Shown piece by piece: positions 35,546 to 44,923 of a DNA stretch of 64,000 bases (position 1 is the first letter of the stretch; each line of letters starts with the position of its first letter). Source of the stretch: JAAXHV01 sp965207165 (GTDB lineage Bacteria > Pseudomonadota > Gammaproteobacteria > Eutrophobiales > Eutrophobiaceae). Position numbers and translations under genes: made by a program. The stretch covers positions 558,001-622,000 of the forward strand of contig OZ242265.1 of NCBI GenBank assembly GCA_965207165.1, given 5' to 3'. The notes beneath the pieces were generated by a model that saw only the letters and a program-made list of their open reading frames with translations, had not been told where the DNA came from and did not search any database.

Positions 35546-37029
35546 TGGACATGGAAACGGTCACGTTATCACCCGAGGCCCGGGCCATAGCCGGGCGAAT
35601 ACATAATATCAGAGACTATCTCGAACTGCTGGCCGAGCACGGCCAGTGCATTACCTGGCCCGAAACCGTAATGCCCGAACCCGATATCCGCAAGGTTGTC
35701 GTCGCGGCCGGGCGCGACGCCATGACCGGCCCGGCTATCGTGTTCGACAAGATCCACGGTTACCCGGGCAAAAGACTGGTCGTGGGTGTGCACGGCAGTT
35801 TTTCCAATATAGCGCTGCTGCTGGGCAAGCCGAAAGGGACCAGCATCAAGGAACTGTTCTACGAACTGGCAGGACGCTGGGGTTCGGACACGCCGTTGAT
35901 CAACAGGGTGGAACCGGAACATGCTCCGGTGCATGAAAACAGGGTTGAAGCGGGTATCAACCTGTATGACCTGTTGCCGCTGTACCGGATCAACGCCCTG
36001 GACGGCGGGTTTTATATCGCCAAGGCCAATATCGTCAGCCGCGACCCCCGCGACCCGGACAATTTTGCCAAACAGAACGTGGGGATCTACCGCATCCAGG
36101 TACAGGGCCCGGACCGGTTCACCCTGCTGTCAGTCCCGTCTCACGATATGGCGCAACAGATACTGATGGCGGAGCAGGATGATGTCCCGCTGAAGGTCGC
36201 CGTGATGCTGGGCAACCACCCCGCCATGGCGATGTTTGCCGCCACCCCGGTCAATTACGATGAATCGGAATTTGCCTACGCCTCGCAGATGATGGGCAGC
36301 CCCATTGAGCTGACCCGGTCCGGTAACGGCATGGATGTGCTTGCCGGCGCGGAGATGGTGATAGAGGCGGAACTGCTCAATAACCAGCGTTGCCTGGAAG
36401 GGCCGTTCGGGGAATTCCCGGGCAGCTACAGCGGTATCCGCCACGTACCCCTGTTCCGGGTGACCGCCGTTTCTCACCGTACCGATCCCATCTTTGAAAG
36501 TATTTATATCGGCAAGGGCTGGACCGAACACGATACCTTGATCGGATTGAACACTTCTGCCCCCATTTATGCCCAGCTAAAGGAAAACTTCCCGGAAGTC
36601 GTTGCGGTGAACGCCTTGTACCAGCACGGCCTGACCGGGATTATTTCGGTGAAGAACCGGTTTGCCGGTTTCGCCAAATCGGTGGCCATGCGGGCGCTGG
36701 GGACTCCCCACGGCCTGATGTACCTGAAGAACCTGATTATGGTGGACGACGACGTCGATCCCTTCGATCTCAACCAGGTGATGTGGGCCTTGTCCACGCG
36801 CACCCGCGCCAGCGACATCATCGTCATCCCCAATATGCCCCTGGTGCTCATTGACCCGGCCGCGGAGATCCCGGGGAAAGGCCATCGCCTGGTGATCGAC
36901 GCCACCAGTTTCATGCCGCCCGATCCCATCGGCGGCGATGCCAAGCTCGTCGCGCCCCCCACAGGTTCCGAAATCGATGACCTGGCCAAGTACATTTTGC
37001 GGCTGCAAAAAGAGGCGGAAAACCGGTGA
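35545..37029 (+). CDS. UbiD-family prenyl-FMN-dependent decarboxylase (copy 1)
   Basis: A 494-residue member of the UbiD family, (de)carboxylating aromatic or alpha,beta-unsaturated acids with prenylated FMN. The conserved segment LEGPFGEFPGSYSG (about residues 283-296) carries active-site glutamates, and CLEGP/NAL-type cofactor-site stretches are intact. It overlaps the VdcD-like gene (GTGA). It is a clear paralogue of the enzyme encoded at 58072-59574, sharing long blocks such as AAGRDAM, GGFYI and TPVNYDESE. The UbiX needed for its cofactor is encoded at 38760-39329. Substrate presumably a hydroxylated aromatic acid. Confidence 0.92.
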   Translation: MDMETVTLSPEARAIAGRIHNIRDYLELLAEHGQCITWPETVMPEPDIRKVVVAAGRDAMTGPAIVFDKIHGYPGKRLVVGVHGSFSNIALLLGKPKGTSIKELFYELAGRWGSDTPLINRVEPEHAPVHENRVEAGINLYDLLPLYRINALDGGFYIAKANIVSRDPRDPDNFAKQNVGIYRIQVQGPDRFTLLSVPSHDMAQQILMAEQDDVPLKVAVMLGNHPAMAMFAATPVNYDESEFAYASQMMGSPIELTRSGNGMDVLAGAEMVIEAELLNNQRCLEGPFGEFPGSYSGIRHVPLFRVTAVSHRTDPIFESIYIGKGWTEHDTLIGLNTSAPIYAQLKENFPEVVAVNALYQHGLTGIISVKNRFAGFAKSVAMRALGTPHGLMYLKNLIMVDDDVDPFDLNQVMWALSTRTRASDIIVIPNMPLVLIDPAAEIPGKGHRLVIDATSFMPPDPIGGDAKLVAPPTGSEIDDLAKYILRLQKEAENR

Positions 37030-37268
37030 ACTGCCCCCGTTGCCAATCTGCGGAAGAACACCTGCGCACCGAATGCGAGGGCAGGGAAGGGGGTGAACTG
37101 GTCTGGACCGTATTTTACTGCCGGCGCTGTTCATTCACCTGGCGCGACAGTGAACCGGCAGAATCCATAGACTACGGCCTGCGGGAGGACTGGTTCCGCG
37201 CCGATCCGGACCATCCGGAAAAGTACGAGCAGAATATTCCGCCGGCAAAAACGGACGGGGCAGACTGA
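37026..37268 (+). CDS. VdcD-like small subunit of hydroxyarylate decarboxylase (copy 1)
   Basis: An 80-residue zinc-ribbon-like protein starting at GTG 37026 inside the UbiD stop. It has CPRC (Cys3, Cys6) and CRRC pairs and the VWTVFYCRRCSFTWRD core that defines subunit D of vanillate/4-hydroxybenzoate decarboxylases (VdcD/ShdD). In characterised systems the B (UbiX), C (UbiD) and D proteins work together. Here B is encoded convergently nearby. A homologue is encoded at 44924-45157. Confidence 0.85.
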   Translation: MNCPRCQSAEEHLRTECEGREGGELVWTVFYCRRCSFTWRDSEPAESIDYGLREDWFRADPDHPEKYEQNIPPAKTDGAD

Positions 37269-37280
37269 AAGCAGACTATT

Positions 37281-37310
37281 TCAGCCACAAGGACACAGAG
37301 ATAACAGAGG
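37281..37310 (+). repeat. half-copy of the CACAGAG repeat, providing a ribosome site
   Basis: TCAGCCACAAGGACACAGAG followed by ATAACAGAGG resembles the left arm of the repeat at 21413-21481. Its end, CAGAGG, lies ten bases upstream of the TTG start of the next gene and is the only ribosome-site-like sequence there. Confidence 0.55.
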
Positions 37311-37319
37311 TAATATGAG

Positions 37320-38747
37320 TTGTTTAACGACCTGAAGAAAAAGCTGGGTAAAGCGGCTGTGCTGAGCGGCGATAACGCTGTTATCGAGGGTGGTTACGCA
37401 AGGCTCGGCAGGACGCCGCTGGGTGTGGTCATGCCGGAAGACGTGGACCAGTTGCGTGCGGTATTGTCCGCCGCTGCTGAGAATAACGTATCGCTGTGGG
37501 TCCTGCCCAATGCCGCGGCCAACGGAGGCATGGTCGGTTCAGTAACGGACAAGGATATCCTGGTTATCGACCAGTCCCGCATGAATAACATCGTGGAGGT
37601 TAACAGCAAGGCCGCCTATGCCCTGGTGGAACCGGGCGTGAGTTACACGCAACTGAATGAGCACCTGGAGCAAAACGGGACCGGCCTGTGGGTTGATTGT
37701 GACAGGAACGGCCTGAATTCCGTTGCCGGCAGTATCGCCGCGCGGGAATTCGGGTATACCGCCTACGGGGATCACACGATGATGCAGTGCGGGATGGAAG
37801 TCCTGCTGGCCGACGGCGAACTGGTCAGGCTGGGCATGGGAGCCATGCCGAAGAGCAATACCTGGCAACTGGCGAAATATGCCTACGGCCCCTACCTGGA
37901 CGGCCTGTTTACCCAATCCAGCCTGGGTGTGATAACAAAAATGGGGGTATGGCTGATGCCGGCGCCCCCTGCTTACCAGCCTTTTGCCGTCACCCTGGAA
38001 AGTAACGGCGACCTGGCCCAGGCGGTGGAGATATTGCGCTCATTCAAGGTCAACGTGATCGTACCGAACACGGTAGTTATCAGTAATCCCGTGCTCGACG
38101 CGAGCCCCTTCAGTTCCCGGCAGGATTACACCAACGGCAATACGGTCGACCTGGACAGGCTGAGGATGGACCATGGCCTGGGATTGTGGACCCTGTACGG
38201 CGCGTTATACAACACCCCGCCTAACGTCGATGTATTATGGCCCATGGTAAAAGGAGCATTTTCAGGGATCCAGGGCGCTACGGTGCTTGACCTGAAAACA
38301 GAGGCAGGCAACCCGGTGCTGGCCGGCAGGGAGAGCATGATGCGCGGCCGGCCCTCGGCTGCGTTCAGCAACCTCAACAACTGGTCAGGCCAGGCACACC
38401 TGTATGCCGGGTTTGTCAGCCCTATAGACGGCCGGCAGGTCCTGAAGATGAACAAAGTGGTCAGCGACACGGTGCGCAGCAGCGGGTTCGACTACCTGAC
38501 GGAATTTGCTGTGGGCTGGCGCTCCGTCATCCAGCGTGTCTATTTAACATACCAGAGTGAAGCCGAACCCAGGGCGGCCGCGTGTCTTGAGACTCTTGTC
38601 GATGCGATGGCGCAACGGGGCTATGGCGTCAGCCATATCAGTACCGGCTACCTGGACCGGGCGTTGGCCGGCTATGATAACAGCGGTATGTCCGAGCTGC
38701 GCGGCAGGCTCAAACAGGCGCTGGACCCCGGCAACCTGTTTGCCTGA
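37320..38747 (+). CDS. VAO-type FAD-linked oxidase (copy 2, cytoplasmic)
   Basis: A 475-residue flavoprotein homologous to the one at 33495-35147 (shared blocks YGDHTMMQCGMEVLLADG and FTQSSLGVITKMGVWLMP). It lacks any Tat or Sec signal and no cytochrome gene follows, so it is probably cytoplasmic and may use oxygen, as vanillyl-alcohol and eugenol oxidases do. The start is taken as TTG 37320: an ATG at 37315 is out of frame and stops after six codons. Last gene of the operon; convergent with ubiX. Confidence 0.85.
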   Translation: MFNDLKKKLGKAAVLSGDNAVIEGGYARLGRTPLGVVMPEDVDQLRAVLSAAAENNVSLWVLPNAAANGGMVGSVTDKDILVIDQSRMNNIVEVNSKAAYALVEPGVSYTQLNEHLEQNGTGLWVDCDRNGLNSVAGSIAAREFGYTAYGDHTMMQCGMEVLLADGELVRLGMGAMPKSNTWQLAKYAYGPYLDGLFTQSSLGVITKMGVWLMPAPPAYQPFAVTLESNGDLAQAVEILRSFKVNVIVPNTVVISNPVLDASPFSSRQDYTNGNTVDLDRLRMDHGLGLWTLYGALYNTPPNVDVLWPMVKGAFSGIQGATVLDLKTEAGNPVLAGRESMMRGRPSAAFSNLNNWSGQAHLYAGFVSPIDGRQVLKMNKVVSDTVRSSGFDYLTEFAVGWRSVIQRVYLTYQSEAEPRAAACLETLVDAMAQRGYGVSHISTGYLDRALAGYDNSGMSELRGRLKQALDPGNLFA

Positions 38748-38759
38748 GCGGAAGAAATC

Positions 38760-39329
38760 TCAGTTACTGACGCCCTTCCAGCGCTTCACTATTCCGGGTT
38801 CGATATCAAACAGGTCCAGCACCCGGCCGACACTGGCGTTGATGATGTCATCGATGCTCCGGGGCCGGTTGTAAAATGCCGGAATGGGCGGTGCGATGAT
38901 CGCCCCCAGGACGGACGCTTCGTAGAATAATTTACAGTGGCCCGTGTGCAGCGGGGTCTCGCGGGGCATGATTACCAGGCGCCGGCGTTCCTTGAGCACC
39001 ACGTCGGCGGCCCGCACCAGCAGGTTTTCCGCATAGGAGTTGGTAATTGCCGACAATGTCCGCATGGAGCAGGGGGCGACGATCATGCCGTCGGTCCTGA
39101 AAGAACCGCTGGATATGGTGGCGGCAACGTCTTTTACGTTATGGACGACGTCGGCTTTTGCTTCAACGTCGGTGACGCCGTGTTCGGTTTCAATGCCGAT
39201 GTTGAGCTTGGCCGCATTGGTCATGACCAGGTGGGTTTCGATATCCGGCAGTTCAGCCAGCACTTCCACCAGCCGAATGCCGTAGGGCAGGCCGCTGGCC
39301 CCGGACATGCCGATAATAATTCGTTTCAT
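38760..39329 (-). CDS. ubiX: UbiX-family flavin prenyltransferase
   Basis: A 189-residue protein from ATG 39329 (MKRIIIGMSGASGLPYG). The open frame extends further upstream, but the canonical N-terminus is here. Motifs are the FMN loop GMSGASG, APCSMRTLSAI, and KERRRLVIMPRETPLHTGH. It makes prenylated FMN, the cofactor of both UbiD-type enzymes in this window. It lies on the opposite strand 12 bases from the end of the oxidase operon, so it is regulated separately. Confidence 0.94.
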   Translation of the reverse strand: MKRIIIGMSGASGLPYGIRLVEVLAELPDIETHLVMTNAAKLNIGIETEHGVTDVEAKADVVHNVKDVAATISSGSFRTDGMIVAPCSMRTLSAITNSYAENLLVRAADVVLKERRRLVIMPRETPLHTGHCKLFYEASVLGAIIAPPIPAFYNRPRSIDDIINASVGRVLDLFDIEPGIVKRWKGVSN

Positions 39330-39501
39330 AGAGACTTGCGTTCCCTTTTTCAGGAATGTATCAGAGTATTTCACAAATATAGCGCAAATCAAATGCAAAA
39401 AACCCCCACGATTCCAATATTCGTACTATACTTGACGCCTAAGGTTGTATTTTTGTTTATCCAGTTAGTTTGAACATTATAAAGAGAGGAGGGGGTATTC
39501 C

Positions 39502-41637
39502 ATGGCTGCACAAATGAAAGAAACCTATTACGGCGGTTGCCCGCATGATTGTCCCGACACCTGTTCCATGGTGTTCGAAGTAGAGGACGGCAAACTCACC
39601 GGTGTTCACGGCAACCCGGATCATCCGATGACGCGCGGGGGCTTGTGTGTAAAGCTCGATGATTATGAAAAACGTCACTACCATCCCGATCGCGTTCTCC
39701 ACCCCTTGCGCCGGACCGGCCCCAAGGGCAGTAAACAATTCGAACGCATTTCCTGGGACGAGGCGCTCAACGAAGTTATCAGCCGCTGGAAAGACATTAT
39801 CGACGAATATGGCACCCAGGCCATCGCTCCCTACAGCTACCTGGGGCACCAGGGGCTGATACACGGTTTGAACGGCGGTGACGCCTTTTTCAACAAGCTG
39901 GGCGCCACGGTTTGTGAGCGCACCTTCTGCGGCGAGGGGTCTGCAACCGCCTGGGTATTGACCAATGGACCCACCAGCGGCGTTGACCCGGAAAGTTTCG
40001 CCCATTCAAAGTACATCATCCTCTGGGGTTGCAACAGTGTCAGCACCAACCTGCACGCCTGGCATTTTGTCAAGGACGCCAAAGACAGAGGGGCAAAACT
40101 GATAGTGATTGATCCCTACCGTTCACGCACCGCCAGGCAGGCCGACTGGCACGTAACCATACGTCCCGGCACCGACGGCGCCCTGGCCATGGCGATGATC
40201 AATGTCATCATTGAAGAGAACCTGGTTGACCAGGATTACGTGGACAACTACACCGTCGGTTACAAGGAACTGGCGGAGCGGGCCAGCACGCGTACGCCTG
40301 AGTGGGCTGCTGAAGTCACCGGTATCCCTGCCGATGATATCCGCACCCTGGCGCGTGAATACGCGGCCAACAACCCGGCCGCCATTCGCATCGGCGTTGC
40401 CGTGGAGAGAAACTGGGGCGGCGGTCAGGCAATACGCGCCATCAGTTGCCTGCCGTCCCTGACCGGCGCCTGGCGCGAAGTGGGAGGCGGTATTTACCAG
40501 ATGACGTTCTGGGAACATCCCTACAAGCTGGACGTGATATCGCAGCCTGAGCTTATCCCGGAAGGCACTCGGGTTATCAACAACCTGCAGATCGGCCGGG
40601 CGCTGACCGGCGAGATGGAGCTGGACCCGCCCATCATGTCCCTGATGTGCTGGAACTCCAACCCGGTTACCCAGGCGCCTGAAGCAGACAAGATCGTCAG
40701 GGGACTGGAACGGGAAGACCTGTTCATGGTCTCGGCCGAGCATTTTATCTCCGATACGGCCGCCTATGCGGATATCGTCCTGCCTGCCGCCATGGGGGCG
40801 GAGATGGAGGATATCATCCTGTCCTGGGGGCATAACTATCTCACCTACAACACCAAGTGTGCCGAACTGCCCGGCGAGGTCTTGTCCAATAACGAGATTT
40901 TCAACCGCCTGGCCGCGCGCATGGGCTTTGATGAAGACCGCTTCAAGTGGTCCGACAGCGAGTGCCTGGAGCATTTCGTTGACTGGGATTCGCCGGCCTG
41001 CGAGGGACTCAGCGTGGATTACCTGCGTGATAACGGTTATGCACGCATCAAGATCGGCGAACCGCATGAGCGGGCTCCGCACAAGGAGGGTAATTTCCCG
41101 ACGCCATCAGGCAAGTGCGAGTTTTTCTCGGAAGCTGCAAGCAACGGCAATTTTGTCATCGCGCCGTTCCGGCAGATGTACGAGGACATGCAACCCGGCA
41201 ACAGCGAACCGCTGGATAACCTGCCGGATTATGTGCCGTCAAAGGAAGCGCCGGAGACCAACCCGGAACTGGCGGCGAAATATCCGCTGAATATCATCGC
41301 TCCCAAGAGCCACGGTTTCCTCAACTCCTGTTATGCCAATATGGATAACAAGATCAAGCGGCAGGGCGATCAGTTCGTGATGATCAGCGAGGCGGATGCC
41401 GAGGCACGGGGTATCAGTGAAGGAGACCAGGTGCGCGTCTTCAATGACCGGGGCGCCTTCGAAGTTGTGGCCAAGGTTACTGAGGACGTCGGATCGGGTC
41501 TGGTTGTATCATCCCTGGGCTACTGGCGGCAGTTGAACAAAGGTACCGCCAACGTCGTATCGTCCGCGGATTTCTCCGACATGGGGCATGCTCCGAGGGT
41601 GTTCGACAGCCTGGTGCAAGTCGAGCTTGCAAGTTAA
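39502..41637 (+). CDS. cytoplasmic molybdopterin (bis-MGD) oxidoreductase
   Basis: A 711-residue single-subunit member of the DMSO-reductase superfamily. The N-terminal [4Fe-4S] site has Cys13, Cys17, Cys21 and Cys49 (CPHDCPDTCSM and GGLCVK). The molybdopterin regions are ILWGCNSVSTN and the C-terminal domain with LNSCYANM. No Tat signal and no FeS or membrane partner genes are adjacent, unlike respiratory enzymes. Soluble relatives include acetylene hydratase and pyrogallol transhydroxylase; the latter would fit an aromatic locus, but this is speculation. GAGGAGG precedes the ATG and a good terminator follows. Confidence 0.88.
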   Translation: MAAQMKETYYGGCPHDCPDTCSMVFEVEDGKLTGVHGNPDHPMTRGGLCVKLDDYEKRHYHPDRVLHPLRRTGPKGSKQFERISWDEALNEVISRWKDIIDEYGTQAIAPYSYLGHQGLIHGLNGGDAFFNKLGATVCERTFCGEGSATAWVLTNGPTSGVDPESFAHSKYIILWGCNSVSTNLHAWHFVKDAKDRGAKLIVIDPYRSRTARQADWHVTIRPGTDGALAMAMINVIIEENLVDQDYVDNYTVGYKELAERASTRTPEWAAEVTGIPADDIRTLAREYAANNPAAIRIGVAVERNWGGGQAIRAISCLPSLTGAWREVGGGIYQMTFWEHPYKLDVISQPELIPEGTRVINNLQIGRALTGEMELDPPIMSLMCWNSNPVTQAPEADKIVRGLEREDLFMVSAEHFISDTAAYADIVLPAAMGAEMEDIILSWGHNYLTYNTKCAELPGEVLSNNEIFNRLAARMGFDEDRFKWSDSECLEHFVDWDSPACEGLSVDYLRDNGYARIKIGEPHERAPHKEGNFPTPSGKCEFFSEAASNGNFVIAPFRQMYEDMQPGNSEPLDNLPDYVPSKEAPETNPELAAKYPLNIIAPKSHGFLNSCYANMDNKIKRQGDQFVMISEADAEARGISEGDQVRVFNDRGAFEVVAKVTEDVGSGLVVSSLGYWRQLNKGTANVVSSADFSDMGHAPRVFDSLVQVELAS

Positions 41638-41656
41638 TTTGAAGTAATAGTCAGTA

Positions 41657-41700
41657 AGGGGGCGGCAGTGGTTATACGTAATCACTCCGTCCCTTTTTTT
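41657..41700 (+). terminator. rho-independent terminator after the molybdoenzyme
   Basis: A stem of about 15 pairs (GGGGCGGCAGTGGTTA against TAATCACTCCGTCCC, loop TACG) is followed by seven T residues. It ends 50 bases before the convergent transporter gene. Confidence 0.85.
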
Positions 41701-41749
41701 GTGCGTCTGTCCATCACAGGGGCGTATTTCAAGGTCCCCGGTCGTTCCT

Positions 41750-43261
41750 TCAGGAATTTTCTCCTATCAGTTTCTTTATCGGTTTCGTAAAAAGCAACAA
41801 AAGCACGCCGGCAAAAACGGTGATTGAAATGATCTGCAAGTACAGGTTCGGCATATCGTGCAGCGACTCAGGGTCGAATCGACCCGCCACCAGCCCGGCG
41901 ATAATATTGCCGAGCGCACTGCCGAGAAACCAGATCCCCATCATCTGGCTGACAAAGCGTTTAGGCGCCAGTTTGCTGATTGAACTCAAGCCTACCGGGC
42001 TCAGGCACAATTCGCCTGTAGTGTGTAACAGGTAGGTAAAGAACAGCCAGGCAGGCAAAACCGAGTCGCCACTGACCACTAACTTTGATGCCGCAAACAT
42101 GACCAGAAAACCGATACCAAGCTGGATCAGTCCAAGACCGAATTTTGCCGGGATCGACGGGTCCAGGTTACGCCGGCCCAGGTGCACCCAGAGCGCTGCA
42201 AAAAACGGCGCAAGGATCAGGATAAACATCGGGTTCAGGCTCTGGAACCAGCCGGCAGGTATTTCAAAGCCGAGCACCATCCGGTCCGTGTAGCGTTGCG
42301 CAAACAGGTTGAGAGAAGACCCGGCCTGTTCAAATCCCGACCAGAATACGGCTTCGGCGATAACCAGGATGATAATGACGGCGACACACTTCTTTTCGAC
42401 CAAACTGAGTTCACCAAACGCGTACACGGCCACGAAGTACAAGGCAGCTATGCCGGCAATGATGAACGTGGATACTTTGGCGAGCGACAAGGCATCAATC
42501 GTGATGACACCGGCCAGGCCCATGACTGTGGTAAATGCCACCAATCCAACACCGATTCCTACCAGGAGCCAACCGTATTTTGGCGGCGACTTGCTGCTCC
42601 CGTCCGGACGCAGGTAATCGGGAAAACGTGCGGCATCACCCAGGTGATGACGGGTAAGACGAAACTGGATCAAACCGGCCAACATACCGACACCGGCTGC
42701 GGCAAACCCGTAGTGCCAGCCAAATCGATCACTTTCACCCAATGTGCTGCAAATGAGCGGCCCGATCATGGCGCCCAGGTTTATCCCCATATAGAAGATC
42801 GTATAACCGGCATCCCGGGCGGAGCCTCCTGCGGGATACAGTTCGCCTACAATGGCGCTGATGTTTGGTTTCAGCAGTCCGGTGCCCAGTACCACAAACA
42901 TTAATCCCAGGTAGAAGGTCGGCAGGGCGGGGATAGCCAGTGTGAAATGCCCGAGCATTATGACCATCCCACCGTACCAGACGGCACGTTGCGCACCCAG
43001 CAACCGATCGGCTATCCAGCCACCCGGCAACGCCGCCACGTAGACCGCTGCCGTGTACAAACCGTAAATAGCCGTGGCAGTCACATCATCAAAGCCGAGA
43101 CCGCCTTCAGTGATGGCCGCGGTCATAAACAGCACCAGTAAAGCACGCATGCCGTAGTAACTGAATCGTTCCCACATTTCAGTAAAAAACAGTGTATAAA
43201 GTCCACGCGGGTGAACTCCGGCATTTGCAACCGGCTGTTCAGCGGTAACGGAAGTTGACAT
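41750..43261 (-). CDS. POT family proton-dependent oligopeptide transporter
   Basis: A 503-residue, roughly 14-helix transporter with the POT signature EMWERFSYYGMRALLVLF (the proton-coupling ExxER motif, residues about 28-45), and later FYMGINLGAMIGP and GELCLSPVGLS. It imports di- and tripeptides. It neighbours a DUF885 relic and an exported M29-like peptidase, forming a peptide-use group. Confidence 0.92.
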   Translation of the reverse strand: MSTSVTAEQPVANAGVHPRGLYTLFFTEMWERFSYYGMRALLVLFMTAAITEGGLGFDDVTATAIYGLYTAAVYVAALPGGWIADRLLGAQRAVWYGGMVIMLGHFTLAIPALPTFYLGLMFVVLGTGLLKPNISAIVGELYPAGGSARDAGYTIFYMGINLGAMIGPLICSTLGESDRFGWHYGFAAAGVGMLAGLIQFRLTRHHLGDAARFPDYLRPDGSSKSPPKYGWLLVGIGVGLVAFTTVMGLAGVITIDALSLAKVSTFIIAGIAALYFVAVYAFGELSLVEKKCVAVIIILVIAEAVFWSGFEQAGSSLNLFAQRYTDRMVLGFEIPAGWFQSLNPMFILILAPFFAALWVHLGRRNLDPSIPAKFGLGLIQLGIGFLVMFAASKLVVSGDSVLPAWLFFTYLLHTTGELCLSPVGLSSISKLAPKRFVSQMMGIWFLGSALGNIIAGLVAGRFDPESLHDMPNLYLQIISITVFAGVLLLLFTKPIKKLIGENS

Positions 43262-43285
43262 GAGGTAAGACTATATTGTTATAGT

Positions 43286-43453
43286 TTTCACTATCACGAC
43301 CTGTTCGATGAGTATCGCGATCCCAATTTTGAACTGAATCCGATCAGTGCGATGTTTGAAGGAGATTATCGGTTTAACGACCGCTTCGGTGATGGTTTGT
43401 CGGAACAGTATTTAAGTGATTCACTGTCCCTGGAACAGGAGTTTCTGGACAAA
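43286..43453 (+). pseudogene. remnant of a DUF885-family gene (N-terminal piece)
   Basis: The plus-strand frame containing ATG 43352 reads, from 43286, FHYHDLFDEYRDPNFELNPI and then FEGDYRFNDRFGDGL and LSLEQEFLDK. This is the typical N-terminus of DUF885 (putative peptidase-like) proteins, which run to about 600 residues. There is no proper start or signal upstream, and after about 56 residues the homology stops near the end of the convergent peptidase gene. I read it as a decayed leftover. Confidence 0.6.
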
Positions 43454-43498
43454 GGGGCGTTACCTTTTCCTCGGGTTCTCCCAGAAATTCTGACCCCG

Positions 43499-44806
43499 TT
43501 ACCTGAAGCGCGGGTCCTGATCAGGACTCCAGGGCTGTTTCAGCAGTTTGTCTGGATCCCCGTATCTGGCGGCGATGGCGCGGATTTCCGGATCATCAAG
43601 CGCCGTCAGGTGGCCGCGGTCGATAATCAGTTCCCCATCCACCGTTAAGGTCGGCCGGTAGATTACGAAGTCCTTGTGGTGTACGGGATAACCGTGCTTG
43701 TTGGTAAATTCCGCAGTAAATCCGCCCGCCGTCATGCCGACGGCAATGTGGAACACACCCGCTTTCAGGTCGATGTTGTAGGTCCACCATTTGCCGGACC
43801 AGGCCATATCCGGGATGTCCGGCAGGGGTTCATAGCCTGGAACAGGGTAAAAGCCCCAGACCGCGTATTCCACCCAGTCAACCCCGGGGCCGGGGTAGTG
43901 CGGGTACTGGACGTCCTGGTACTTCTCGAATGCGGTGCGTAAATGATCACCCATGCTGCCGCCGCCTGTTACCTTGACGACCCTGCCTTTATCTATGTGC
44001 AGTTCAATGGTAGGGATCCTGCCGGAGTGCAGGTGGTCGGATACGAACACGCCCCGCATGTCCGGGTTGTCGCTCAGGTGGATACGCGGAGAATGGTTGT
44101 TGACAATATCACCCCAGAGTTCGTTATAGCGGTCCCACATCTGCTCATCCAGCGTCCACTTCAGGTCGGTGCCATTGGGATCCGTCAGGTGGAATTCCGT
44201 GCCGTTGCGCATGGTGTCATAACCCTTGCGGATCAGCGCCCAGACAAGCTCGTCGGGGTAGTCCCTGTTGGCGGCAAGGCGCTGGCGCTGCTGGTGCGTA
44301 TTCCACAGCATGTGAAAAATGGTATCGGTATCGTGGGCCCATTTGTTTTTCCAACCGACGCCGGGAACGTTGACGGCCGGCATCAGGTTGACCGGGTTGA
44401 TAAAAGACAGCGGCAGTACCCGGTCATAACCCGCGGCGGCGTCCCAGACCCATTGCGGCCACGGGTTTTTCTCGAAGATTTCAAGGACGAGTTCGGTGGG
44501 GTCGGTGACGTCCAGGCGGCCCTGCAGCATAATCGTATCCACCTCGCTGGCGCCGAGACGCCACGCTGCCACGTAGAAGGCTTCGGCAGTCAACGGGTCC
44601 ACTGACCGGTCGGTGATGATCAGGACCTTTTCGCCGGGTTGCATGCCCGGCACGTATCCCGGGCGACTGAGGTTGTCCACTGCCGCGGGAACGATGTCTT
44701 CAAGCGTAATGTCAGCGGGTGCGGGATAGGGGTATAGCGGCGGATCGTCAGCCTGGGCCTGTTGCATGGTAAATATAAGGCTAATCGAAAAAAGGAGCTG
44801 TTTCAT
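43499..44806 (-). CDS. exported M29-like (leucyl aminopeptidase-type) peptidase
   Basis: A 435-residue protein with a signal peptide (residues 1-19, MKQLLFSISLIFTMQQAQA). The glycine-rich and histidine-bearing segments HIDKGRVVKVTGGGSMGD and HIAVGMTAGGFTAEF, plus the C-terminal YRPTLTVDGELIIDRGH, resemble M29 thermophilic aminopeptidases, though the standard metal set is not clearly complete. The terminal pattern is shared with the fragment at 1-302. Likely periplasmic. Function inferred from family and from the neighbouring peptide transporter. Confidence 0.65.
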   Translation of the reverse strand: MKQLLFSISLIFTMQQAQADDPPLYPYPAPADITLEDIVPAAVDNLSRPGYVPGMQPGEKVLIITDRSVDPLTAEAFYVAAWRLGASEVDTIMLQGRLDVTDPTELVLEIFEKNPWPQWVWDAAAGYDRVLPLSFINPVNLMPAVNVPGVGWKNKWAHDTDTIFHMLWNTHQQRQRLAANRDYPDELVWALIRKGYDTMRNGTEFHLTDPNGTDLKWTLDEQMWDRYNELWGDIVNNHSPRIHLSDNPDMRGVFVSDHLHSGRIPTIELHIDKGRVVKVTGGGSMGDHLRTAFEKYQDVQYPHYPGPGVDWVEYAVWGFYPVPGYEPLPDIPDMAWSGKWWTYNIDLKAGVFHIAVGMTAGGFTAEFTNKHGYPVHHKDFVIYRPTLTVDGELIIDRGHLTALDDPEIRAIAARYGDPDKLLKQPWSPDQDPRFR

Positions 44807-44923
44807 GAGGGTCGGAATATTCCTGGATTTGTGATGAAATTAAATGTTCAGCAATCTTTAACTCACTGTTCAACCTATGTATTATAGGATGTTATAACGC
44901 CATTAATACAAATTAAATATAAC

